From Mariniflexile jejuense (lineage in GTDB: Bacteria; Bacteroidota; Bacteroidia; Flavobacteriales; Flavobacteriaceae): DNA of 64,000 bases. The stretch covers positions 682,001-746,000 of the forward strand of contig NZ_JBHTJI010000001.1 of the NCBI RefSeq assembly GCF_042675665.1. Reading direction: 5' to 3'. The notes beneath the pieces were generated by a model. That model saw nothing but the letters and a program-made list of their open reading frames with translations. It searched no databases and had not been told where the DNA came from. How positions within the stretch are numbered: the stretch's first letter is position 1; each line of letters starts with the position of its first letter. The translations under genes were made by a program, and so were the position numbers. Below, piece by piece: positions 9,284 through 17,322 of the stretch.

Positions 9284-11194
9284 CTATGGTTTAAAAGGTA
9301 TGCTTAATAATATTTTTGTGCCATTTTTTGATGAAGTTAGCTCAAATTCACCATTAATATCGCCTATTCTTTTTTGCATATTTTGAATACCGTTTCCTAA
9401 ATCAACTTCATCAATATTAAACCCTTTTCCGTTATCGCTTATTAAGATTTTAATACATTTTTTTTCTTCTTTAGCATGAATATTTATATGTGTTGCAGCT
9501 GCATATTTAACAGCATTATTTAAAGCCTCTTGCATAACTCTGTATATATTTACACCTTCTAACGATGATATTTTTACAGTTTTTAAAATAGGTTGTACCG
9601 TAAAATCAATTTTTAAATTTTGATTGGATTGTTCTGCTTGTTCTTTAAAATTAAGCATCCTAACTTGTAAATCTTCAAAAGTAAAAGACTCAGCATTCAT
9701 TGCCCAAATAGTATCACGAAGTTCTGTAATAGTGGTTTTTGCGAAAGAATTTATTTTATTAAGCTGATTACTTATTTTTTGGTCAGTAATTTTAAAACCA
9801 AATTTTAAATTATCTACAGATGATATTATGAAGGTTAATTGCGCTCCAATATTATCATGTAAATCGCGCGAAATTGCTAATCGCTGATCGAACAATTGGT
9901 TTTGTGTTTCAATTTTTTCGATAGCAGATTGCAACTGAAATTCTTTTTCCTGTTGCTTGTTTTTAAGTTTTTGTTGACGATAAATTAAAAATCCAATAAG
10001 ACTAATTAATACTCCGAAAACCGAAAGACTAATAATTAAATTTTCTTGCTTTTTTAATTTTAATTCTTTCTCTATAATTTGTTTTTCTTTTTTAGCTGTT
10101 TCATATTTTGTTTTAATTTCTTCTACAGCTTTTTTATTTCCTATACCTAAAAGTGTGTCATTAATTTTTTTATGCAGTTTGTAATATTTTAATGACTCAG
10201 CATAATCTTTTTTACCTTCATAAATTTTTGAATAAACTTCATATATTTCGGCTAACTCAAGTTTATTTTCACTTTGTTTAGCCATTTTAAACGCTTTATC
10301 TAAATACATATTAGCTTCTTGAAACCTTTTAAGATTTGCCAATAAACTAGATATATTTGTGTACTGAAATAGTAAATTGTTTTTATCATTTAAATTTTCT
10401 TTTACAGCTAAAGAACGCTGTAAATATTTAATTCCATTTAATGTATCTTTCTTATCTTCTAAATAAACTGTTCCTATATTATTATACAACAAACTTAAAT
10501 TTAAACTGTCTTTCAGTTTTTCTGAAATAGATACAGCCTTTTCGTAATTAAAAAGTGCATTATTAGCATCGTATGTATTGAAATAACAATTACCTATGTT
10601 TATATAACTACTCGATATTTCCTTTTCATTATTTAAACTTTTAAAAATATTCAAGGCTTTATTGGCATATTTTAATGCTTCATCGTGCTTTTCTTGATTT
10701 GAAAAAACAACGCCAATGTTTTTATTTAATAAACCTATTTCGTTTTTTAAATCATTATTTTCAGCTATTTTAAGTGCTGTAAGATAATTTTCAATGGCTT
10801 TTATATTATCCCCTTTAAACAGATAAATATTACCTTTATTCATTGTAGATAATACAATACCTTTATAATTATTGGCCTTATTGTAATGAAAAATAGATTT
10901 GTTAATAGACTGTAGGGCTAATTCTTTTTTTAATTGATTTGAAGATAAATTGTATTTTAATCTGTAAAACAAACCCAGTAATGAATCGTTTGCTTTTTCT
11001 TCTAATATTGGTTTTAATGAATCTAAGGTTTTAGATGCTTGCAACTCATTTTCATAAACTTTTTCTTTAATTGAAACTAAAACATTATGTAATGCTTTAG
11101 TTTGGTTATAATTGTTATCTTTTTTAAGGTTTTGACCAAAAAAATTTAAAAATACCGTTAAAAATAATAATGTTAAAATGTATGTTTTTTTCAT
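9284..11194 (-). CDS. TPR-containing sensor histidine kinase (cassette copy 1)
   Basis: 636 residues. Signal peptide, then TPR repeats over about residues 30-350 (periplasmic), a coiled coil, one transmembrane segment at about 386-405, a HisKA_3 dimerisation segment with phospho-acceptor H446 in SRDLHDNIGAQL, and a HATPase domain with N-box (MQEALNNAVKYA) and a DNGKGF nucleotide-binding box. This is the NarX/DesK family layout seen in many Bacteroidota, where periplasmic TPRs are thought to sense a protein or peptide. It is coupled to the downstream regulator by a 3-base gap and preceded by a small membrane-protein gene 19 bases away. It is paralogous to 12238-14184. Confidence 0.92.
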   Translation of the reverse strand: MKKTYILTLLFLTVFLNFFGQNLKKDNNYNQTKALHNVLVSIKEKVYENELQASKTLDSLKPILEEKANDSLLGLFYRLKYNLSSNQLKKELALQSINKSIFHYNKANNYKGIVLSTMNKGNIYLFKGDNIKAIENYLTALKIAENNDLKNEIGLLNKNIGVVFSNQEKHDEALKYANKALNIFKSLNNEKEISSSYINIGNCYFNTYDANNALFNYEKAVSISEKLKDSLNLSLLYNNIGTVYLEDKKDTLNGIKYLQRSLAVKENLNDKNNLLFQYTNISSLLANLKRFQEANMYLDKAFKMAKQSENKLELAEIYEVYSKIYEGKKDYAESLKYYKLHKKINDTLLGIGNKKAVEEIKTKYETAKKEKQIIEKELKLKKQENLIISLSVFGVLISLIGFLIYRQQKLKNKQQEKEFQLQSAIEKIETQNQLFDQRLAISRDLHDNIGAQLTFIISSVDNLKFGFKITDQKISNQLNKINSFAKTTITELRDTIWAMNAESFTFEDLQVRMLNFKEQAEQSNQNLKIDFTVQPILKTVKISSLEGVNIYRVMQEALNNAVKYAAATHINIHAKEEKKCIKILISDNGKGFNIDEVDLGNGIQNMQKRIGDINGEFELTSSKNGTKILLSIPFKP

Positions 11195-11213
11195 ATAGAT
11201 TTTTAAAACACAA

Positions 11214-11495
11214 CTAATCAGTTTTTTTTGAAGTAATAATTTTTAAAAATATTTTTTGAAGATTGATAATTTCATCAAATAATTCTTCTACGCTATTATT
11301 ATAATACTTTTTAAAATTGCTAATTAAAACTACTTTCTTGCTTAGTAACTTTTGCTTTTTCTGTAAATTTAGAAAACTATTTTGCAATTCATTAATCTTT
11401 TTTTTATGATTAACTTGTTGAATTATTTGAGAAATAACTACAATTATTAATACAAGTATAAACATAATTAGTATTGTATAAAGAAGCCAATTCAT
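11214..11495 (-). CDS. Small membrane protein of the sensor cassette (copy 1)
   Basis: 93 residues, not recognised. One strongly hydrophobic segment at about residues 4-25 is followed by a Lys/Gln/Asn-rich amphipathic coiled-coil region and a C-terminal motif ending LFDEIINLQKIFLKI. The gene lies 19 bases upstream of the TPR kinase, as its counterpart at 14217-14504 does relative to the second kinase. The two small proteins share only a loose pattern (N-terminal membrane helix, C-terminal F-x-K...EI-x-LQK). Conserved position suggests an accessory subunit of the kinase (inference). Confidence 0.68.
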   Translation of the reverse strand: MNWLLYTILIMFILVLIIVVISQIIQQVNHKKKINELQNSFLNLQKKQKLLSKKVVLISNFKKYYNNSVEELFDEIINLQKIFLKIITSKKTD

Positions 11496-11531
11496 AATTA
11501 TTATTTTACTTAAAAGTATTACCTATACTTC

Positions 11532-11560
11532 AAAAAAAAATACGCAAAGTTGCGTATTTT
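11532..11560 (-). terminator. Terminator closing the second sensor cassette (copy 2)
   Basis: 10-bp perfect stem aaaatacgca (11537-11546) / tgcgtatttt (11551-11560) with loop aagt. On the reverse strand the stem is followed by a run of T. It lies 24 bases beyond the stop of the regulator at 11584 and shares its core with the hairpin at 8551-8586. Confidence 0.88.
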
Positions 11561-11583
11561 AATAACATTCATCTTTTAAACTT

Positions 11584-12231
11584 TTAAATCAAATTATTTT
11601 TTTTAGCTTTTTCAACCGCTTCCAATTTATTATGTACTTGAAGTTTTTTATAGATATTTTCTATATGTTTTCTAATTGTGCCAGTTGATAAAATTAAGTT
11701 TTCTGCAATAACATTATAACTTAAACCTTTACTTAATTGCTCTAATACTTGAATTTCTCTTTCGGTTAATTTTATATCTTCTTCACTTTCTTTACAGCTA
11801 AAATCGATTGGATTTCGCAAAAGTTTTAATGTTTTTAAGGCTATTGACGGGTTCATTGCTGCACCACCATTTAGGGTTTCTATAATGCCTTCGTGCAAAT
11901 CTTTCGCGTTAATTTCTTTTAGTAAATAACCATCGGCACCAGCTTTAATAGCATTGAAAATATTTTCATCATTATCAAAAACCGTTAGCATAATTATTTT
12001 AATATGCGGATATTTTTGTTTTACAATTTGGGTAGTTTCTATACCATCTAAAACTGGCATTTCAATATCCATCAATATAATATCTATGTTTCGATTGATT
12101 TCTAATTGTTCTAACAAATCGGCACCATTAATAGCCCAAAATTTCACGCTTAAATCATCAAAAAAAGACAATTTTTCTTTTACCGCATTTATTAAAAATG
12201 TGTTATCGTCTGCTATGGCTATTTTTATCAT
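11584..12231 (-). CDS. NarL/LuxR-type response regulator (cassette copy 2)
   Basis: 215 residues, the same length as its paralogue at 8633. The receiver domain has D8/D9, phospho-acceptor D55 (IILMDIEMP) and the YLLKE segment. The LuxR-type helix-turn-helix spans about 150-210, with LTEREIQVLEQLSKG and STGTIRKHIENIYKKL. The two recognition helices are very alike, so the regulators may bind overlapping sites (inference). It starts 6 bases after the kinase gene ends, which points to co-expression. Confidence 0.93.
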   Translation of the reverse strand: MIKIAIADDNTFLINAVKEKLSFFDDLSVKFWAINGADLLEQLEINRNIDIILMDIEMPVLDGIETTQIVKQKYPHIKIIMLTVFDNDENIFNAIKAGADGYLLKEINAKDLHEGIIETLNGGAAMNPSIALKTLKLLRNPIDFSCKESEEDIKLTEREIQVLEQLSKGLSYNVIAENLILSTGTIRKHIENIYKKLQVHNKLEAVEKAKKNNLI

Positions 12232-12237
12232 GTTGTT

Positions 12238-14184
12238 TTAAATTATAAATTCAATACACGTTCCTTCATTTACTTTTGATTCTATTTTTAATGAAGAACC
12301 AATTTCGTGAGCGCGTTTTTTCATGTTGTTAAGTCCGTTTCCTAAAGCTACTGTATTAATATCAAACCCTTTTCCGTCATCAATAATATTAATTTTCAAA
12401 TCGTTTTCAAGCTTATAAAAGTTTACGGTTATTGTTTTAGCTTCGGCATATTTAATAGCATTATTAATAGCTTCTTGCACAATTCTGTAAATGTTCATGC
12501 CGTTTACCGACGTAAATTTAAGTGCTTCAGAAAGGGTTTCATCTACATTAAAATTAAAATTAATTCCTGTAGAAGCTACTTTGCCTTTATCAATAAAATT
12601 TGAAATACGCACTTGTAAATCTTCCATAGAAATTTCACTTTTATTCATAGCCCAAATGGTATCGCGCAGTTCGTAAATAGTTTCTCTGGTAAACTCGCTA
12701 ATACCTGATAACTTACTAGTTAGCTTATCATTTGTTATATTAAATCCATACTGTAAATTATCAATAGACGAAATAATAAAGGTTAATTGTGCGCCAATAT
12801 TATCGTGTAAATCTCTTGAAATTGTTAGGCGTTGTTCTTGTAATTTATTTTGATTTTCAATTTTAATTAATGCTTCTTTAAGTTCACTTTCCTTTTGAAG
12901 TTGTTTGTTTTTTAGTTTTTGTTGGTTGAATAACAAATACCCTAGTACTGCCAACACAATTGCTAAAATACCCAAACCAATAATTTGTGTATTTTTTTGA
13001 TTTAAACGAAGTTCTTTTTCGGCAATATTAGCACGCTGTGAAAGTATTTCTTTTTCTTTTTTTTCGGTTTGATATTTGGTTTCAATTTCGGCAATAGACT
13101 TTAGTTTTTCTGTACTTATAATACTATCATTATATTTAATATAAAGCTTTAGATATTTATTTGATTCACTTAATTGATTAAGTTTTTCAAAGGTTTTTGC
13201 TAATGTTTTTGAAGAGGATGCCATAAACTCAATAGCACCAACTTCTTCTGCATAACGAATAGCTTCTTTTCCTTTTTGTGATGCATTTTTATAATCTTTA
13301 AGGTTGTAATTTAAATTGGCCAATGCATTGTTTAAAAATGCCAATTCATAAGATTCTTTATTTAAAGTATGTAGCTCGATGGCTTTTAAGTAATTGATTT
13401 TTGCTTCATCATAGTTATGCAAACTATCGTTAGAAATGGCAATATTTGTTATTGGATAAGCCGTATAACGTTCATAATTAAGTTTCAAAAAATAAAATCT
13501 AGATTTTTTTGAGAATCTTAAAGCTTCTTTATATTTACCCAATTCATTCAAACTACCTGCTATATTATTGTTTACCATAGCTACATGCAAAGAGTCTTTT
13601 AATTTTGAATAAATTTGTAATGATTTATTGTTATAATCAATAGATTTTTGATATTCAGTTAATTTTCTGTAATCCCAAGCTATATTTAAGTATGCAGCAC
13701 CCATACCTAAGCTATCTTTAAGCTTTTCATACATGCTTAAGGTTTTAAAATAATAGTCTATGGATGTATTTAATTTTCCTAATTTACTATATACAATTCC
13801 TAATCCATTATAAGCATCTGCAATAGCTTCTTTGTTTTTAATACGAGTACCTATGGCTAAAGATTTTTTAAAATGCTGTATGGCTTCATCGTAATTTCCT
13901 CGCTCCCAACTTGTATGACCCAAAAACATTTGAGCTTTAATTTTTAATGAGTCAATACCAATTTTTTCTGAAAGTAAAAAAGCTTTTTGCGCGTAGTGTT
14001 TAGAACTATCTAAATTGATTCTGGCGTATACGTTAGATATAGCTATAAGAGTACTGAATTGTTGTTTTTTAGTTTGATTTGCAATTATAATTTTTAAACT
14101 ATCAATTTCTTTATTTGTTGTAGTTTGCGAATTAACAAGTAAACACAAACAAAAAAAAATAAAAACAACAAGTTCTTTTTTCAT
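12238..14184 (-). CDS. TPR-containing sensor histidine kinase (cassette copy 2)
   Basis: 648 residues. Signal peptide (residues 1-19), periplasmic TPR array (about 30-350; motifs such as AYNGLGIVYSKLG and AAYLNIAWDYRKL), coiled coil, transmembrane segment at about 401-420, HisKA_3 with phospho-acceptor H460 in ISRDLHDNIGAQL, and HATPase with VQEAINNAIKYA and DDGKGFD boxes. It is paralogous to 9284-11194 over its whole length, with the cytoplasmic half most alike and the sensor half more diverged, as expected if the copies now sense different signals. Confidence 0.92.
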   Translation of the reverse strand: MKKELVVFIFFCLCLLVNSQTTTNKEIDSLKIIIANQTKKQQFSTLIAISNVYARINLDSSKHYAQKAFLLSEKIGIDSLKIKAQMFLGHTSWERGNYDEAIQHFKKSLAIGTRIKNKEAIADAYNGLGIVYSKLGKLNTSIDYYFKTLSMYEKLKDSLGMGAAYLNIAWDYRKLTEYQKSIDYNNKSLQIYSKLKDSLHVAMVNNNIAGSLNELGKYKEALRFSKKSRFYFLKLNYERYTAYPITNIAISNDSLHNYDEAKINYLKAIELHTLNKESYELAFLNNALANLNYNLKDYKNASQKGKEAIRYAEEVGAIEFMASSSKTLAKTFEKLNQLSESNKYLKLYIKYNDSIISTEKLKSIAEIETKYQTEKKEKEILSQRANIAEKELRLNQKNTQIIGLGILAIVLAVLGYLLFNQQKLKNKQLQKESELKEALIKIENQNKLQEQRLTISRDLHDNIGAQLTFIISSIDNLQYGFNITNDKLTSKLSGISEFTRETIYELRDTIWAMNKSEISMEDLQVRISNFIDKGKVASTGINFNFNVDETLSEALKFTSVNGMNIYRIVQEAINNAIKYAEAKTITVNFYKLENDLKINIIDDGKGFDINTVALGNGLNNMKKRAHEIGSSLKIESKVNEGTCIEFII

Positions 14185-14216
14185 AAAAAAATTAATTAAT
14201 AGAATTAATACAAAAT

Positions 14217-14504
14217 TTAACCAATGTAATTATCAAATATAAACTTTTGTAACAAAACTATTTCTCTTGTTATTTCAAAAAAACGGCTAAAAAGTATTTT
14301 ATTGAAATCTTCAAGCATTAATAATTTTTCTTTGATGTTATTATGTTTAATACTTTCTTTAGTTAGATTTTCTTGAATTATTAAACAATTACTATTTGCT
14401 GTTTTTTTTAAATTTATGGTTTGTAATACTGTTTTAACAACTAAAAATGTTAATATAAAAATCAAAGTAAAAATTATCCATATAAATAACTTATCAAACA
14501 TCAT
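14217..14504 (-). CDS. Small membrane protein of the sensor cassette (copy 2)
   Basis: 95 residues, not recognised. One hydrophobic helix at about residues 7-28, then a polar helical region ending EITREIVLLQKFIFDN. It is the first gene of the copy-2 cassette, 32 bases before the kinase. It parallels the 93-residue protein at 11214 in length, topology and position. Start MMF: either Met is possible. Confidence 0.65.
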   Translation of the reverse strand: MMFDKLFIWIIFTLIFILTFLVVKTVLQTINLKKTANSNCLIIQENLTKESIKHNNIKEKLLMLEDFNKILFSRFFEITREIVLLQKFIFDNYIG

Positions 14505-14677
14505 ATTTGTAAAAAATAAACTAATATTAATTTAAAATTAAGTGCATAAAAAAACACCAACCGCAAACCCCTTTTAATGATTTTACGTGTTGATGTTTTT
14601 GATATGAACTGATTAATAGCATAATAAATTTAACTTAAATAGCTGAACCTTAACTAATTTTTCGATAAACTGTGATT

Positions 14678-14719
14678 AAAAAAGATTAAGCGCAATAATA
14701 TTATTTATTACGCCTAATC
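14678..14719 (-). terminator. Terminator after the PQQ-propeller gene
   Basis: Inverted repeat gattaagcg (14684-14692) / cgcctaatc (14711-14719), 8 of 9 pairs, with an A/T-only interior. On the reverse strand a T run follows the stem. It lies just beyond the stop at 14742. Confidence 0.65.
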
Positions 14720-14741
14720 GAACAAATCTCAACAACAAGAT

Positions 14742-16652
14742 TTATTTTTGAAGGTTATAAGAATATATAGTTTTGTCGTTTGCCTTGTAATATAAAACAC
14801 CTGCAATTTCATCAACTTGGTATTCTGGTTTTTTATCTTTTAATAAAATTTCTTTATCAACTTTACCAGTGTCTTTGTTAACTTTTACTAAACCAACACC
14901 ATCATCAAGTTTAGTTAATATAAACTGAGCGTTTTCGGTTGCTGCGGTTGCTTTAAAACGTTTAGACATAACATCAAAAGCGGCATCACCAATAGATGCA
15001 AACATATCTGCAGCCATTTTATTTTCTTTTCCGTAGTCGTTATAATTACTTAAATCGTTTGCACTGCCGTAGCTATTAGTTCTATTTGCTCCAGCTTTAG
15101 CTGCGTGTGCCATAGCTAAACCTGTTGCTGCAACAGCTACAACACCCGAAAGTACTTTTACAAAACCACTTTGTGATGGCGACTTATAATACTCTTGGTA
15201 AATACTACTGCCATCGCTACCCAATAAAGCTAAATTTTGAGAAGAACTTAAAAATATATTGCCTTTACGCATTTGCATAGTATTGGCAACTTCTTTTTCA
15301 TCAAACTTTACTTTTGCTAATTCTTTTACATCACCTGAATTGGCGTCGATAGCAAAAATATCGCCATCAGCAGCAATTAAGTATCTGTTTTTTGCGCTAT
15401 CGTAAGTTGAAGCTACAGCGGCAGAATTTTTATATTTCAAAGGTTTGCTCCAAACTTGATCGCCAGTTTTTAGATCAACTATATTAGCATCTTCACTAGT
15501 TATGTAGATTAAACCATTTGGCGATTGCGCCATAACCATTATATTTTCGCCTGTTTTTAAAGGCTTTTTAAATAATGTTTTTCCGTCAAATGAAATTTTA
15601 TTAATACCACCTTGTTGAATACCAAATAAAATACCATCATCCATTACATAAAAATGTTGTACCCAACCTTTGGTTTTTGGTGCTTTTTCCCACAAATCTT
15701 CACCAGATGATGCGCTTAAAAAAGCAATTTCCGATTCATCACTTGGAGCAAAAACACTATTACTGCCACCAGAGCTTTTATCGCTTACTACAGCTAAACC
15801 TTGTGGTAATATTTGAAAATTCGATACGTTTCCTTGCACTTTTCTGTCATCTTTCCAAAGTTCTGCACCGTTACTTCCTATTTTATGGATACGTGTATTT
15901 TTTCCGTTGGTAGTAGTTTCAAAACCGTAAATTTCTTTCTCAGTGACATCTGAAACCATCCAATTAATGCCTTTAATTTTACATTCCCATAAATCATCTC
16001 CCTTATGAGATTTGGCTAATAAACCTTGAGCGGTTGGTATAATTAACATGCTTTTTAACAATAATGGCACACCTGTTACACTAAAATCTTTAGCAATACC
16101 TACTCTACCTGGTTTATCTAAAAAGAAACTGTAATCTAGTTTTTGTGAACCTAAATCATACACTGCTACTTTTGGTGTCATTTTCTCAAACTTGTCACCT
16201 TCTTTTTGAATGCCACTTACAATTAGTTTATTTTGTGGTAATACAACATTGCATGTGTAAATTTGGTTCCAGTTATCAGTTTCAGAATTAAAAATAACTT
16301 TTCCAGTTATGTAATTAATAACCGCTCTTTTAGTTTTTGCTATTCCTGCAAATTTAGAATTTGCTCCTTGAGATACTACAATATAAGGTGAAGCTGGAAT
16401 AAAATCTGTTTCCTCTGGACTAAGTTTTCCGAAGTTATTAAATGTAAAAATTGGCGCACTTTGCTTTGGATCTATACCTACCAAACCGTCGTTTGTGGCC
16501 GCTATTAAAATACCGCCTACGGTAAGTGTCATTTCGTTAATATTTGCGCCTAAATCATACGTATGTTCTGGTGCTTCTGCTTTTTGAGCTAACGTTACGT
16601 TTACCATTAGAATCCCTACTAACAGTAATACAAATTGGTTTAATTTTCTCAT
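14742..16652 (-). CDS. Exported PQQ-like beta-propeller protein
   Basis: 636 residues. Signal peptide at residues 1-22 (ending VTLA-Q). The body is made of repeated propeller blades with Trp/Gly motifs of the PQQ/BamB kind, for example SGEDLWEKAPK, GAELWKDDRK, LKTGDQVWSKPL and ANSGDVKELAK. A hydrophobic Ala-rich segment near residue 505 (VVAVAATGLAMAHAAKAGA) interrupts the propeller. The longer length compared with BamB (about 390 residues) and the absence of der next to it argue against a true BamB. Function unknown; a periplasmic or outer-membrane scaffold is likely. Monocistronic, with its own terminator. Confidence 0.8.
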   Translation of the reverse strand: MRKLNQFVLLLVGILMVNVTLAQKAEAPEHTYDLGANINEMTLTVGGILIAATNDGLVGIDPKQSAPIFTFNNFGKLSPEETDFIPASPYIVVSQGANSKFAGIAKTKRAVINYITGKVIFNSETDNWNQIYTCNVVLPQNKLIVSGIQKEGDKFEKMTPKVAVYDLGSQKLDYSFFLDKPGRVGIAKDFSVTGVPLLLKSMLIIPTAQGLLAKSHKGDDLWECKIKGINWMVSDVTEKEIYGFETTTNGKNTRIHKIGSNGAELWKDDRKVQGNVSNFQILPQGLAVVSDKSSGGSNSVFAPSDESEIAFLSASSGEDLWEKAPKTKGWVQHFYVMDDGILFGIQQGGINKISFDGKTLFKKPLKTGENIMVMAQSPNGLIYITSEDANIVDLKTGDQVWSKPLKYKNSAAVASTYDSAKNRYLIAADGDIFAIDANSGDVKELAKVKFDEKEVANTMQMRKGNIFLSSSQNLALLGSDGSSIYQEYYKSPSQSGFVKVLSGVVAVAATGLAMAHAAKAGANRTNSYGSANDLSNYNDYGKENKMAADMFASIGDAAFDVMSKRFKATAATENAQFILTKLDDGVGLVKVNKDTGKVDKEILLKDKKPEYQVDEIAGVLYYKANDKTIYSYNLQK

Positions 16653-16746
16653 TGTTGATTTTGTTTATGATTAATAACATCACAAATCTGCAACTTTAAC
16701 AAAATGAAATCAATACGATGAATTACGTATATTTTGAAATGTGTAT

Positions 16747-16845
16747 AAAAAACAAAAGGTTGTTTCTAACTTAAAACAACCTTTTAATGACGCATTAGAA
16801 TCACTTCTTTTTTAAAAAATTATAGCCCTCAATATTTTAAATTCT
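16747..16845 (-). repeat. Hairpin repeat unit A (possible small RNA with terminator)
   Basis: Contains a 12-bp perfect stem (aaaaggttgttt 16754-16765 / aaacaacctttt 16774-16785) with a T run on the reverse strand. About 40 bases away it has the block ccctcaatattttaaattc (16826-16844), which recurs exactly in unit B. On the reverse strand the order is conserved block, A/T-rich linker, terminator. Confidence 0.6.
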
Positions 16846-17061
16846 AATACAATGTAGATGGTTTCTATTAAAAATAGATTAAGCCAATCATAACTTTTAC
16901 AATTATAGCTATGTAAACATATTGATAAAAGTTCAAGTATTACACTATGACTTATTTAACCCGTAGTTTTTTTAACAAATCAATAAGTATTTAAGCATAT
17001 TAGTAAGTTTTTAAATTGAGATAAAGCTATACTTATCTATTCCATTTAACATTTAAAATTC

Positions 17062-17157
17062 AAAAAAAAGAAAGGGTTATTTTAAAATTAAAACAACCCT
17101 TTCAACAATATTTTAGAATTTCTTCTTAAAACTAAAACCCTCAATATTTTAAATTCC
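17062..17157 (-). repeat. Hairpin repeat unit B (possible small RNA with terminator)
   Basis: Stem 17070-17083 / 17090-17103 (one A/C mismatch) with eight T on the reverse-strand side, then tagaattt..cttctt and the block ccctcaatattttaaattc (17138-17156), identical to that of unit A. A 23-codon reverse-strand frame starts at the ATG at 17158 and runs into the hairpin, but unit A does not preserve it, so an RNA role is more likely than a peptide. Confidence 0.6.
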
Positions 17158-17322
17158 ATCATTAAGTTACAAAATATATTTGATTTTATTAAAGTTAATT
17201 CCAAAAAACTAAAACAAAAGGCACTTTACTTAAACTAAAAACAATTCGTTATTTAAATACTTTTAATGAAGAAAACAAGTTGCAATTTTATTATTTTTGA
17301 AAAGATAAACCCCTAGTTTTAA

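Larger units (their letters stand above)
16653..17322. other. 670-base gene-free region between divergent genes
   Basis: No convincing coding sequence on either strand. It holds the two related hairpin units at 16747-16845 and 17062-17157 and the upstream region of the AraC-type gene. A TATTTTTG at 17292-17299 and a TATATTTG at 17175-17182 resemble the -7 element, but neither has a well-placed -33 TTG. Confidence 0.6.

Noticed and set aside
8633..14504. Assembly artefact as the cause of the duplicated sensor cassette
   Set aside because: The two copies differ at most positions, including lengths of the kinases and small proteins, so they are true diverged paralogues.
14742..16652. BamB (outer-membrane assembly) identity for the propeller protein
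   Set aside because: Too long, has a hydrophobic insertion, no lipobox, and is not beside der or other bam genes.
17089..17158. 23-codon peptide in hairpin unit B
   Set aside because: The frame is not kept in unit A, where it lacks a start and is cut short; the conserved feature is the nucleotide block and hairpin.
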